This document shows, one piece after another, positions 13,205 through 23,837 of a DNA stretch of 64,000 nucleotides. Positions within the stretch are counted from its first letter, which is position 1; every line of letters starts with the position of its first letter. The notes under the pieces are model-generated. The model saw only the letters and a program-made list of their open reading frames with translations, was not told the DNA's origin and did no database searches. A program made the position numbers and the translations under genes. This DNA comes from Isoetes taiwanensis (lineage: Eukaryota > Streptophyta > Lycopodiopsida > Isoetales > Isoetaceae): contig JAJEKV010000094.1 of the NCBI GenBank assembly GCA_021234155.1, positions 2,740,782 to 2,804,781 on the forward strand, given 5' to 3'.

Positions 13205-13695
13205 ATGACGAAAGGAAAAGTTTCAGGTGCATTGATGCTACTGATATTTCTGGCGGCCATGCAAGCAGCACTGGTATTTCTGAACTAGATAGAAATCTAG
13301 TTGCATCTATTTGGGAAAAATTTTGATGGGTTTTTTTTTCGCAGGCTCAAGATTGCTGGTATACTATAGAGACAAAAACAGGGAAGAAATTTATGGCCGG
13401 ATCAGACGGGGATGTGGCTCTGCAGGCTTACGAGCAGAACGGGACGGCCGTGTTCCATGACACAAACCTCAGCAACGGATGGCGGAATTTCTGGCCCGGA
13501 AAAAAGGACCGGTTCCATAAGGTGGGCCGGTGCGTGCCCTATATCTGCCGGATTACTATTTCGGTCGGCACTTCCGGCGGCTCTCCTGACTGGTGGCCCG
13601 AGGTCGTCCGAATTTCCGGCCCCAACCTTTACCGGGAATTTTCTGTTCGCCATTGGATCAGAAAGGGTCGCAGTACTGAAATCAATCACTGTTGA
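13205..13695 (+). CDS. Small secreted PLAT/LH2-domain protein (ATS3-like), two exons
   Basis: Exon 1 is 13205-13273 (23 codons) and exon 2 is 13345-13695; the 71-bp intron has a GT donor and a polypyrimidine tract with gcag acceptor, phase 0. The 139-residue product starts with a signal peptide (MTKGKVSGALMLLIFLAAMQ, cleavage likely after ALA). The rest is a PLAT/LH2 beta-sandwich: CWYTIETKTG, AGSDGDVALQAYEQNG, DRFHKVGRC, PYICRITISVGTSGG and DWWPEVV, close to plant embryo-specific protein 3 (ATS3) and PLAT-plain proteins. Such proteins are small, extracytoplasmic and linked to stress and membrane or lipid interfaces. The start at 13205 is chosen because it alone gives a signal peptide in phase; an ATG at 13183 is in another frame. 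Confidence 0.85.
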
Positions 13696-13910
13696 CCTCG
13701 TCTACTTTGAATTTCGTTCTTTCTAAGTACTGTCCTCTTTGCAAGCTGTTGAATAAATCACCTGGTACAAAATTGAATGGACTTGGTCATTGTTGACCTC
13801 GTAACTCGTTTATCTCATGAGCAATTTATTCCTTTGAATTCGTTCTTTCTACCTTTTGAATGCTCTTGAATAAATGATTTGGTACAAAATTGAGTGGACT
13901 GGTAATAAAG
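13686..13910. repeat. Short tandem duplication in the 3' flank of the PLAT gene
   Basis: Blocks with ttgttgacctcgt, gaattcgttctttcta, ttgaataaat and ggtacaaaattga recur about 100 bp apart. The aataaa within each could serve as a poly(A) signal for the PLAT gene. Confidence 0.55.
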
Positions 13911-14181
13911 AATTTTTCTTCGCCATTGGTCATCATACCCTTTAGATTATCACTAGTAATGGTGCTTAGCGTTGCTGGGCATAAGTTCAACCTGTAAATG
14001 TTTTGGCCGCAATAAAAAAAAATGTGCAGTAATAGTCTAACTTTTGTAACTTCTTATTATAACAAAAACTTTTTAAAGCTTTAACAACATTTTAAATGAA
14101 ACCTAGCTCCTTCATGTTAGATAATATTGCATTTCGTATCTTTTTGAGGTTTGAGGTTTGAGGTTTTTCTACCCTTGTTTA

Positions 14182-14980
14182 TGATATGGGGGCATGCTAG
14201 GGGGAGTGGTCCAGAGAAAAGAAGAAACTAAGGCAATGGGGTATTTGGGAAAAACAATGGTTACAAGATATCATGAAGAAGGGGGCAAGATATTATCAAC
14301 GACCATAGGGAAAATATCTTGTTGTGGAAAAAAAAGGGGAAGACGTCAAAATAGGTTCACGCAAGTCTTGGCCAACTATTTTTGCAACAAAAAAGGGAGA
14401 AATCGGCAGCAATTGAAATAACAGGGAGCGAATGCCTTTATCTGGAGGAAAAAGGCTCGGGAGACTATAAATAATGGCTGCTGGCACAGATCCGACAGTG
14501 TGGAAAACATCTGCTTTTGGAATCCGGCACTCTGATAGCTTCTGATGTTTATTCCAGCATCTGCAACCCGGATATTGATTGATTCTTCCCAGATCTGTTT
14601 TGCAATCTCCCGATTCTGCTGAAGGCCTTGCAAGCGCAGGATTTCTTATTTGTGTTGATTACTGATATCTTTGAAAGCCAAGACTGAATCTAAGTCTGTA
14701 CGGCTGTGTTGGAGCATGTCTAAGCCAGTACTGTTGTAAGATTGGATTGATCATAAGCTGAAGTGGATAATAGGCTGTGATCAATTCCTTTCATTCTAAT
14801 TCCCTTGGAAATTGCTTTAGTTCTTGTTCTGGATCCGGTTGGGTGGAAACTGGATGCCCAAGCCTTTGGTTGTGGAGACCAAGCCATTTGTTCTTATTAA
14901 AGACTATTTTCTTCTTTAACTTGTCTATACAACTCTTGTTCTAAGAAGTTACGTCTTTAAGTTTTCCTTAAAGCGTATCA
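14182..14980 (+). repeat. 5' LTR of the gag-only Gypsy-type element
   Basis: Begins TGATATGGGGGCATGC and ends AAAGCGTATCA. The stretch gactataaataatggctg at about 14463-14480 is a good TATA-box candidate for the U3 promoter. Confidence 0.93.
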
Positions 14981-14982
14981 AG

Positions 14983-14995
14983 TGGTATCAGAGCC
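14983..14995 (+). promoter_or_regulatory. Primer-binding site of the gag-only Gypsy-type element
   Basis: TGGTATCAGAGCC lies two bases after the 5' LTR and fits initiator-Met tRNA priming. Confidence 0.9.
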
Positions 14996-15017
14996 TATCG
15001 ATCCTCATATCTGATCA

Positions 15018-16202
15018 ATGGCCCAACGCTTCAATGTTACTGAAGCACAATATCAGCAAGCCTTGTCTAATGCTAGCTATATTGCATCCCAGTTAGCATT
15101 GCCTACGCCTAGTAGTCAGCAAGAGTATGACAGGCAAGTGGAATTGCTGTCTATTCTATACCGCTTCCTTCCAGATATCTATCTGCAACCTTCGCAACCT
15201 CCTTTGCCTAATGGTCCTCCACCAGTAACTCCTCCACCGCCACCTAAGCTGAGAAAGTGGTTAAAGAAAGCAGACATGCCGTCTTTCAAAGGGGGAAAGA
15301 CAAAGCCTGTCAAGGTTGTCAGTTTTATCAGCCAGTGGGAAAAGTTCTTTGAACGAGTGCAGGCAACAGATGTGGAACGACTGCAAGCTATGGACACTTA
15401 TTTGAAAGATCGAGCTCAAGCATGGTGGCAAGGCAGACGAGAATGTGATCCCAGGATCATTAATTGGGAAAGTTTCAAAACGGCTTTTGAAGCACATTAT
15501 TTACCCTCTAACTACCACAGTGAGTTACGCAGGGAATGGGATCGTCTGAAACAGGGGGAAACTGAGAGTATTCAGTCCTACACTTCCAAATTCACTCACT
15601 TAGCGGCATTAACAAGGAATCTGGATGGGAAAGAGCTTCTGAGAAAATATATCAGCGAATGTAGGGATGATATTTATGCGGAAATGGAAATATTTCACCC
15701 TAAAGATTTGAATGAAGCCATAAAACTAGCATCCGCAGTGGAGCGGAAACTAGATCCAAAAATCTAGGAAATTTGATATTTGGGATGAGGAAACCTCAGA
15801 TCAAGAGGAAAAAAAGAGTAGCAAAGAGAAAAACGGAAGTAAGGAATCTTCCAAGAACTTCAAGAGGAAGAGAAATAATGGCAATGGTAATGGTTCCGAA
15901 AGGAAGCGAGCGGAGGGAAGTCAAATTAGACTGCGGAAGGAAACTAAGGAACAAAAGAGAGGTTGCTATAGATGCAGAGGAAATCATTTCCTAAGGGATT
16001 GCCCGTTTGAAGAAGGGGGGATCACAAAGTTGAACCATCTAAACCTCAAAAGGTTGTACAAATGCATGCTATTGAAGGTCCCAAGCCCGTGGAGGATATA
16101 CCTGAGACCTCTAAAGCTGCTGATGAGCGGAAGAAAGATGAGGAACGGGCAAAGGCTATTGCCAAAGAACGGAGGTGGCTCCAAATTGGAACTATGGGGT
16201 AA
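15018..16202 (+). pseudogene. gag: Ty3/Gypsy-type Gag broken by two single-base shifts
   Basis: The first frame (15018-15767, 249 residues) has a proline-rich N-terminus and a Retrotrans_gag capsid core: FISQWEKFFERV, AQAWWQGRR, FKTAFEAHYLP and LKQGETESIQSYTSKF. It stops at 15765 just after a run of five A (15758-15762). The sequence stays coding in another frame, with a basic linker and a knuckle-like CYRCRGNHFLRDC at 15964-16002 (one residue short of CX2CX4HX4C). A further shift at a run of six G (16015-16020) leads to a last charged segment ending WLQIGTMG at 16202. Both breaks fall in homopolymers, so they may be mutations, programmed shifts or assembly errors. Confidence 0.85.
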
Positions 16203-16380
16203 AAGTAGTAAAATTTACATCTCTTAAGATAAGATTTGTAAGATTTGATTTGATTTTTAAGATTTGATTTTTATGTGGAATGAAAATTAAATTATTATGA
16301 AAGCATGGTGCATTAGATGTAAATTTTTGAAAGGTGGTAATTGTTGTTATAGCACAATAGGCCTAACAAAAATTACATCA

Positions 16381-16549
16381 GTATCGCGGAGATACAATTA
16401 AGTAGTACCGCGAAGGTACGAAAAATACTAACGTATCGCGGAGATACAATAGTTTAGTATCGTGGAGATACTAACAAATAGTACCGCGGAGGTACGAATG
16501 ATAACAATGTACCGCGGAGGTACAAGGATATATCGTACTGTGGAAGTAC
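16381..16549 (+). repeat. Array of seven 15-nt hairpins with covarying stems
   Basis: Hairpins at 16381, 16405, 16433, 16457, 16481, 16509 and 16535, each 15 nt, start-to-start 24-28 nt, with A-rich spacers. Stems are GTATC/GATAC (three), GTACC/GGTAC (three) and GTACT/AGTAC (one); loops are GCGGA, GCGAA or GTGGA. The fifth stem pair changes as T-A or C-G... in step on both arms (T:A, C:G) and in the last copy the fourth and fifth bases still pair, so complementarity is kept while sequence drifts. It lies in the 3' non-coding part of the gag-only Gypsy-type element. Function unknown. Confidence 0.9.
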
Positions 16550-16645
16550 GCGCATATCCGTAACTATTTCTTGAATTTGCAGAACCTTCAGACGCATGGG
16601 AGCAATCACTTTAAGAAGGGATGGGCCCCACTGGAGCGTCTCTGA

Positions 16646-16663
16646 AAGATCGCGGACGATCTT
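16646..16663 (+). repeat. Isolated hairpin with a CGGA loop near the polypurine tract
   Basis: AAGATCG-CGGA-CGATCTT, a perfect 7-bp stem whose loop resembles those of the seven-hairpin array 100 bp upstream. Confidence 0.7.
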
Positions 16664-16668
16664 CTTCA

Positions 16669-16681
16669 AGAAGGGATGGAT
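16669..16681 (+). promoter_or_regulatory. Polypurine tract of the gag-only Gypsy-type element
   Basis: Purine-rich aagaagggatgga ends next to the 3' LTR at 16682. A near copy, aagaagggatggg, lies about 57 bp upstream. Confidence 0.7.
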
Positions 16682-17480
16682 TGATATGGGGGCATGCTAG
16701 GGGGAGTGGTCCAGAGAAAAAAAGAAACTAAGGCAATGGGGTATTTGGGAAAAACAATGGTTATAAGATATCATGAAAAAGGGGGCAAGATATTATCAAC
16801 GACCATAGGGAAAATATCTTGTTGTGGAAAAAAAAGGGGAAGACGTCAAAATAGGTTCACACAAGTCTTGGCCAACTATTTTTGCAACAAAAAAGGGAGA
16901 AATCGGCAGCAATTGAAATAACAGGGAGCGAATGCCTTTATCTGGAGGAAAAAGGCTCGGGAGACTATAAATAATGGCTGCTGGCACAGATCCGACAGTG
17001 TGGAAAACATCTGCTTTTGGAATCCGGCACTCTGATAGCTTCTGATGTTTATTCCAGCATCTGCAACCCGGATATTGATTGATTCTTCCCAGATCTGTTT
17101 TGCAATCTCCCGAATCTGCTGAAGGCCTTGCAAGCGCAGGATTTCTTATTTGTGTTGATTACTGATATCTTTGAAAGCCAAGACTGAATATAAGTCTGTA
17201 CGGTTGTGTTGGAGCATGTCTAAGCCAGTACTGTTGTAAGATTGGATTGATCATAAGCTGAAGTGGATAATAGGTTGTGATCAATTCCTTTCATTCTAAT
17301 TCCCTTGGAAATTGCCTTAGTTCTTGTTCTGGATCCGGTTGGGTGGAAACTGGATGCCCAATCCTTTGGTTGTGGAGACCAAGCCATTTGTTCTTATTAA
17401 AGACTGTTTTCTTCTTTAACTTGTCTATACAACTCTTGTTCTAAGAAGTTACGTCTTTAAGTTTTCCTTAAAGCGTATCA
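16682..17480 (+). repeat. 3' LTR of the gag-only Gypsy-type element
   Basis: 799 bp, same ends as the 5' LTR, followed by the target duplication GTTTA. Confidence 0.93.
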
Positions 17481-17703
17481 GTTTACCCAGGCAAAATTGA
17501 AAACTGGTTAATGACAGACCTGTTAATGGTCCCACTATTTTGCAACTGGCATTCTGCTCTATACTAATGTCAATGAACTTGTTGTTAGTTCCTCCACGTT
17601 GTAAGAGGCCAACGTTTTTATTACGTAATGCCACACTCATCTCCCACTTATTGACTTAGCACAATGTTATGTTTTACACTTGTTTTAGCATTAATGACTG
17701 TTT

Positions 17704-17879
17704 TGAGACATATTGAGGGTTGAAACATATTGACATTACGACTTAACATTTGCACTTATGCTAGCATTAATTGTGTTAGCATAATGTGACTGGGTTGAGA
17801 CATATTGAGGGTTGAAACATATTGACATTATGACTTAACATTTGCACTTATGCTAGCATTAATTGTATTAGCATAATGA
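17704..17879. repeat. Tandem duplication, 92-bp period
   Basis: Two near-identical copies starting tgagacatattgagggttga and ending with gcattaattgt and ttagcataatg. Confidence 0.8.
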
Positions 17880-20824
17880 CCGGAGACAATAGAAATCTCT
17901 ATAAATCTTATATCGAATGCAATGGTCTCATCAAAAATGTCAAATGTGAAATGAATGTCAATTTTGCCCTTGTACAATTATGATTCCAACTATGTTTCAT
18001 GAGGTGTGCGTTGTTGTCCTATTCAACAATCTTGGGAGGTGTGCCTGAATTCTTCTTGTTGTCCTATTCAACAACCTTCCTTATTTTATTTTATAAAATT
18101 TTAGAAAACCAAGACTAGTTGTGTTTATGTAAGGGGCAACCCCTTATATATTAACACAAATCTCACACAATAGTCACTCATAGTCCACCAATTTTTGCAA
18201 GCATCGTTCATGGTTCACACAATCTAGCATATAAACTTAAGCATTATAAATCCCAACTTTCTTGAGGTGGTCTCTTCATGTAAAGCTAAACGTAGTCATC
18301 ACTTGCAGCCAGATCACATGGGCAAAATTTGTTATCTTGATTGCATAAAGTACATCAACGTTTATTGGAAACAAAAATGCAGAACAACATGAGCCTTAGT
18401 GGTGGAAGGCCCTTCAACTCCCCAACATTTTAATACCCATTTAAGTAGCCATAGCATCTAAGAGGGTTAACAATTGGGCTAGATCTTAAATTTATCAGGT
18501 TTTTCTTATACCATAGCCACCAGAACACCTAGCAGATGTTCTTTTTTGCATACTTTATATTGCACGCTGTCCTGCAAGTGACGTTTGCCTTTATTCCCTC
18601 TTCTTTTTAGTTTTCTTTTTTTTCTCCCTTATCAAAATCCTTCCATGTCTAACATATTCTCTTGCTAAATTGTGCCATCTGTTTTGGCTTTAAGCATATT
18701 TAGTTTGAAACAGAGCATTTGTTTTCCTTGATCTGGGTTTTACCCAATACTGAACATAAGAATGGTCAGCTTACTTAATCTATTTGCACAATAACCAGCC
18801 TAATAACCAACAGTTGTTTTCAGTTATGTCTCCATCACCCGCTGTTTGAATGATTGCTTGAAGGAGGTAAACCCCACATCCTTTTGTCTTTTTGTTCGGC
18901 ATATCAGGAGCAGAATATATTGGAGCTTACAACACCTGAATCATCAATCACACTGGGCTTTTTAGCATATCAAGCCATTTCATCAAGCAGGGAAAACAGA
19001 GCAGGAATATAACCACGCTAAATTTGATAGAGTTGGGGAAAAAGCATGAATTCTGTGGCAAGTAATAGCCCAATCTATGTAAATCTGTAGCATGATATGT
19101 GTCTTCCTCAGAAACACGAAGAGAACACAGAGCTTAGCCAAAGGGGCTCCTCCATGTTCTAGTAACCAGCAATTGAATTTGAAAGTCTTTTTCATCTAAC
19201 AAAGATTTGATGTACAGATGCTCCAAATTAACAACACAACATAACGAAATTTAAGTACTAAAAACTATACCTTCAAGCAGAGGGTTCTTTGATGCCTATT
19301 CGCAAAAGCTTTGCAATCTTTTGATCATTGGGAGACTTCAAGAAAGGGATTTATTATTCCACAATGATGTTGGCACCGATAAAAGCACCGCTGAATATAT
19401 AGATGGATGACTTCTATCCATTCATTGGCTGCCAGGTCTATTTTCAAATAATCAAAGACTCCTTTAAGAAACTTAAAAGGGAAGTCTTTCAAGATCCCAA
19501 AGGTGAAGATTGGATAGGAGAGCATTCAATTATACAGCAACGCCAATGTCAATTCACATGACAATGTAATCAAGACAGAGTAAATGACATGCCAAGTATT
19601 TCCATGTGTGTATTTGGCTTGAGAAAAATAATTATCACAGCTGATGCAGTGTAAATCCTGATATAACTGCATGGCTAACAAATCGAAGTATCCATCCTAA
19701 CCTGTATTTAGAAGTCATCAAGGAACAGAAAGTAGAAAACAACTTTAAGAATGTGTTATAACCTTCTGTAGATGTATCTTAGAATCCCCATAATGCACTC
19801 CAGTAAGCCCACCATAAGCGTTAAAAGCACAGCAAGCTGTATGTAATATTTGTCCGTATCCTGGAAAGCAGAAGCTTGAAAGGAAGCTGAGCAGCCAAGT
19901 AGATCACTTTGGTATTTCCTGGTACCTGCAAATGCAAACGTTTGTGCTAAGGATCACCCTCCAAACACATGAGAGTCGTTTTGTGCCAAGCAGAATCCAT
20001 GCAAGAACAAAGAGAGGGAATAGACACCTAAGCAGTAATTCCATACAACCTTGATGTTGCAGATGCTTCGTAGATAGACCAAGAGCTACTGGAAACGGAT
20101 TCGTCTGAAGGCACATTGCTTCTGCATGCACAAAAATGAAATGAAAAAACCCTTACAACATAACAAAAACACCATAACCTAAAGCTACAGAAGACTAATC
20201 AAATCCACAGCAAATCCATAGAAATCGTAACAACACAGCAACATTACCTGCAAATGCATTTGTCTTTCTGCTATTGAAAGCCACCAAATGGCTTCATCAA
20301 ATACAAATTCTAGAGAACCGACCATATCCAAACTTGAGACAAACCCTATCAAAACCGATACTTGAAAGATTTCATCGTGATTGATGCCAGGTTAGTAACA
20401 ATGACGAACAAAATCCTTAGGGCTCGTTAGGGAAAAGGTGAGATTTTGGGAAGGTTGAGAAATAGAGAAAAACTTAACATATCTAAGCAGTCGACATTAT
20501 AGGTCCTCGAATGGTCAACTATTCAAATAGCTGCAGAAACACATGTACATTGTTGAAAACTATTATTGTACATTAGAATTATTTCCAACAGATAAGTGCT
20601 CTGCTGTTGAACCAGGGCAGCTTGTACTCTTTCAAAATGAAGGAAATGTAAATGCATACACGGTAGGTGAGTGCCATTCCCTTAGAACCAGGAGCTTTAA
20701 CTATTTTTGTCTAATGGTCTAGTTTCCATAAACGGGTGCAGCACCAACTGTGCTACTTAAACATAACAATAGAAGCATCAGATAGAAAGCACGGCAGAAA
20801 GGCTTCATAAATGTAAGATTTTAC
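17880..20824. other. Intergenic or intronic, no supported gene
   Basis: A/T-rich. It could contain introns and downstream exons of the minus-strand gene represented by the exon at 20825-20989, but I could not assign any. The short minus ORFs at 18983-19195 and 19325-19525 have no recognised domain. Confidence 0.4.
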
Positions 20825-20989
20825 CTGAACTGCATAGGTTTTGAAAGCAATATATGATACTGGGTACTGCTCTTCAGCTTTTCCAATTTTTATGAGTAGG
20901 GTCTTGCCATGTTGGATATCTGGCATATGGAAGGGAAGCCATAGCCGACCATCTCCTTGAATCTTCATCTCTACAGGATGCATCCACAT
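20825..20989 (-). CDS. Putative internal or first coding exon of an unrecognised gene
   Basis: 165 bp open in one frame, with an AG acceptor (agtccag) directly before ATGTGGATG and a GT donor (ttcag/gtaaaa) at the other end. It encodes about 55 residues including EMKIQGDGRLWLPFHMPDIQ and YPVSYIAFKTYAVQ. The clean splice borders and codon mix suggest a real exon. Upstream on the minus strand, near 21238, a short frame MAAMLHKSSSAIRVFSLRQE could belong to a first exon. I do not recognise the family. Confidence 0.4.
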
Positions 20990-21612
20990 CTGGACTTATC
21001 ATTCCCTCTGTCGTTTAAACCACCCTCAACTGCCCTACCCTACCCGCCATAGCCCATCGCTAAGATAGGATCTGTTTCCGGAACAGACAACGCATCCGTT
21101 TGGGTTCTAGGGTTTTTGCATGAGATGTACGGGTGCAATGGCAGGCTCCGTCCTTTGAATAAAAGCTCCCAGTTAACCAAGCATCTCCTGCCGTAAAGAA
21201 AAAACTCTAATTGCTGAAGAAGATTTGTGCAACATGGCTGCCATGCTCACGAAGATCCGGCGCTAGTAAGTTTTACCGTAGATAGATAAGTTGGAAAAAA
21301 GGGTAAGCTGGAAAAAAAGGGCAAAAATGATGCCACGTGGCCCAAATGAATCTAGGCCGTCCGATTTCGGGCGTCGTTCACTACGGACTTACGGTATAAC
21401 ATTCTCTTCTGCAAAACTGTGCAGTTGGACCCCAGTTAACGTCCAACATTCTCTTCTGCAATGGCCAAATGATTCTAGATTGATGTGAAGCAACTTCGTA
21501 AGATCTTACATTCTAACTCTAATTTAGAAATTACAAAGTACAATATTTAGCGTAGTCTTTTAAAAAGTTGGTCAATACTTTTTGTTATTGAAGGTTCATG
21601 TGTTCACAGACA

Positions 21613-22070
21613 TCAAACATCAAGTAGAATTATCAATTTGCAGAATGAAGATGCCTCATCATCACTAGAATGATATTTTTGCGAATAATATAAATTACGA
21701 AATAAATCCAAAAGGAACTCCAATACAACATCTCTCGACACAAAGGCTGGTGAGTTATCAAAGGCGCTCATCCACCATCCATAAAAATCATCTAGATTTA
21801 GCTCAATAATGTAGTCTTTTTTCATCTGTGCCATCTCTGCAAATCAAAATATTTGCAAATCAACTCAAACGTTCGCTACAATTTCACATAACGATAGAAT
21901 CCACATACGCATTACGCCAAGATTAAGGATGAAAGAAAAATGCTAGTTTCATATTAAACAATCCAAGCTTTAGCAATGTAACAAAATGAGAGAATATTTA
22001 CCTTGCATGCAATTAGTGAAGCAGAAGAGAAGTGCTCACAATAGCTCTTCAAGTGCTCTCAATGCGTCGA
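21613..22070 (-). CDS. Small unrecognised gene, coding ORF 21834-21613 with a leader intron
   Basis: The ORF encodes 73 residues (MAQMKKDYIIELNLDDF, then a Trp/Phe-rich middle FYGWWMSAFD and an acidic tail). A promoter-like layout lies upstream on the minus strand: TATAAAT at 22097-22091, a leader exon ending aag/gtaaat at 22002, and an intron ending gcag at 21837, two bases before the ATG. The leader start near 22065 is inferred from the TATA position. A relict of the same exon lies at 3992-4045. No known domain recognised; the protein may also continue by splicing. Confidence 0.5.
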
Positions 22071-22090
22071 GACAATAAGAAGGCCTTCTA

Positions 22091-22097
22091 TTTATAA
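22091..22097 (-). promoter_or_regulatory. TATA box of the small gene at 21613-22070
   Basis: Minus-strand CTTATAAATAGAAGG, about 25-30 bp before the inferred leader exon. Confidence 0.5.
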
Positions 22098-22219
22098 GAT
22101 GGAGATGATCGACACACATGACTAATCTAGGGCTATATTTATGCCAAGTGCCTATATCACAACTCGCATGTAATCATTAATATCATTCGATATATATTTC
22201 ATATCCATAATTATCCTAA

Positions 22220-23021
22220 AATGGATATCATTAAGATTCTATATATATTGGGATTGATATCTTCTAACAAATTTGCCAATGGCCGCAATAAATGCAAAGT
22301 GCACACATGTCGTGCTTTGATAATTCGCAATAAATTCAAAGCGTATTAATGGCCGCAATAAATGCAAAGCATATTAATGGCCACAATAAATGCAAAGTGT
22401 ATTAATAGCCGCAATAAATGCAAAGTGCAAACATGTCGTGCTTTGATAATTCGCAATAAATGCAAAGCGTATTAATGGCCGCAATAAATGCAAAGCGTAT
22501 TAATGGCCGCAATAAATGCAAAAGGTATTAATGGCCACAATAAATGCAAAGTGCACACATGTCGTGATTTTATAATTCATAATAAATTCAAAGCGTATTA
22601 ATGGCCACAATAAATGCAAAGTGTATTAATACAAATAATAAATGCAAAGTGCACAAATCTGCCATAAATGCGATGAATGCAACGTGTCATTCTATGGTAA
22701 TGCTCATATCTTCCTCCGCCATAAATGCTCATAAATGCCTCAAATCTGAGATTAATGCCATAAATGCCTCAATGCAACGTGTCATGCTCTCCTAATTTTT
22801 AAGGAAGAAATTACGATGCGAACACAAAAATGTAATGCGATGAATGCAACGTGTCATTCTATGGTAATGCTCATATCTTCCTCCGCCATAAATGCTCATA
22901 AATGCCTCACATCTGAGATTAATGCCATAAATGCCTCAATGCAACGTGTCATGCTCTCCTAATTTGTAAGGAAGATATTAGAGGCGAGCAGAAAAATGTA
23001 ACTGCTTTATAATAGGAAGGA
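22220..23021. repeat. Higher-order tandem repeat, unit 1
   Basis: About 800-bp unit. It opens aatggatatcattaagattc, then holds about a dozen copies of a roughly 28-bp minisatellite (attaatggccgcaataaatg followed by caaagc) and two copies of a second module of about 165 bp (gatgaatgcaacgtgtcatt ... ctcctaattt). The word ATAAATGC recurs throughout. Short ORFs within it are repeat artefacts. Confidence 0.9.
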
Positions 23022-23837
23022 AAATGGATATCATTAAGATTCTATATATATTGGGATTGATATCTTCTAACAAATTTGCCAATGGCCGCAATAAGTGCAA
23101 AGTGCACACATGTCGTGCTTTGATAATTCGCAATAAATTCAAAGTGTATTAATGGCCGCAATAAATTCAAAGCGTACTAATGGCCGCAATAAATGCAAAG
23201 CATATTAATGGTCGCAATAAATGTAAAGGGTATTAATAGCCGCAATAAATGCAAAGTGCAAACATGTCGTGCTTTGATAATTCGCAATAAATGCAAAGCG
23301 TATTAATGGCCGCAATAAATGCAAAGCGTATTAATGGCCGCTTTAAATGCAAAAGGTATTAATGGCCACGATAAATGCAAAGTGCACACATGTCGTGCTT
23401 TGATAATTCGCAATAAATTCAAAGCGTATTAATGGCCATAATAAATGCAAAGTGTATTAATGGCCGCAATAAATGCAAAGTGCACAAATCTGCCATAAAT
23501 GCGATGAATGCAACGTGTCATTCTATGGTAATGCTCATATCTTCCTCCGCCATAAATGCTCATAAATGCCTCAAATCTGAGATCTCAATGCAACGTGTCA
23601 TGCTCTCCTAATTTTTACGGAAGAAATTACGTGCGAACACAAAAATGTAATGCGATGAATGCAACGTGTCATTCTATGGTAATGCTCATATCTTCCTCCG
23701 TCATAAATGCTCATAAATGCCTCAAATCTGAGATTAATGCCATAAATGCCTCAATGCAACGTGTCATGCTCTCCTAATTTGTAAGGAAGATATTAGAGGC
23801 GAGCAGAAAAATGTAACTGCTTTATAATAGGAAGGAT
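23022..23837. repeat. Higher-order tandem repeat, unit 2
   Basis: Direct tandem copy of 22220-23021, with the same opening, minisatellite block and two 3' modules, ending gtaactgctttataataggaagg as unit 1 does. Small indels distinguish the copies. Confidence 0.9.

Larger units (their letters stand above)
14182..17480 (+). mobile_element. Complete 3.3-kb gag-only LTR retrotransposon (Ty3/Gypsy-type gag, TR-GAG-like)
   Basis: LTRs 14182-14980 and 16682-17480 are both 799 bp and differ at about 11 positions by eye (near 98.6 percent identity). A perfect 5-bp target duplication GTTTA flanks the element (14177-14181 and 17481-17485). The order is LTR, primer-binding site, gag, a non-coding part with seven hairpins, polypurine tract, LTR. 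There is no pol, so it is non-autonomous. Confidence 0.94.

Noticed and set aside
13412-13726. Alternative 104-residue plus-strand ORF over the PLAT gene
   Set aside because: Different frame; the frame starting in exon 1 gives a signal peptide and conserved PLAT motifs.
16381-16549. CRISPR-like array
   Set aside because: Repeats are 15-nt hairpins with 9-13-nt spacers inside a eukaryotic retrotransposon; not CRISPR dimensions or context.
22601-23777. ORFs of 64-73 residues in the minisatellite
   Set aside because: They are translations of ATAAATGC-type repeats (runs of NA, IN, CH) with no independent support.
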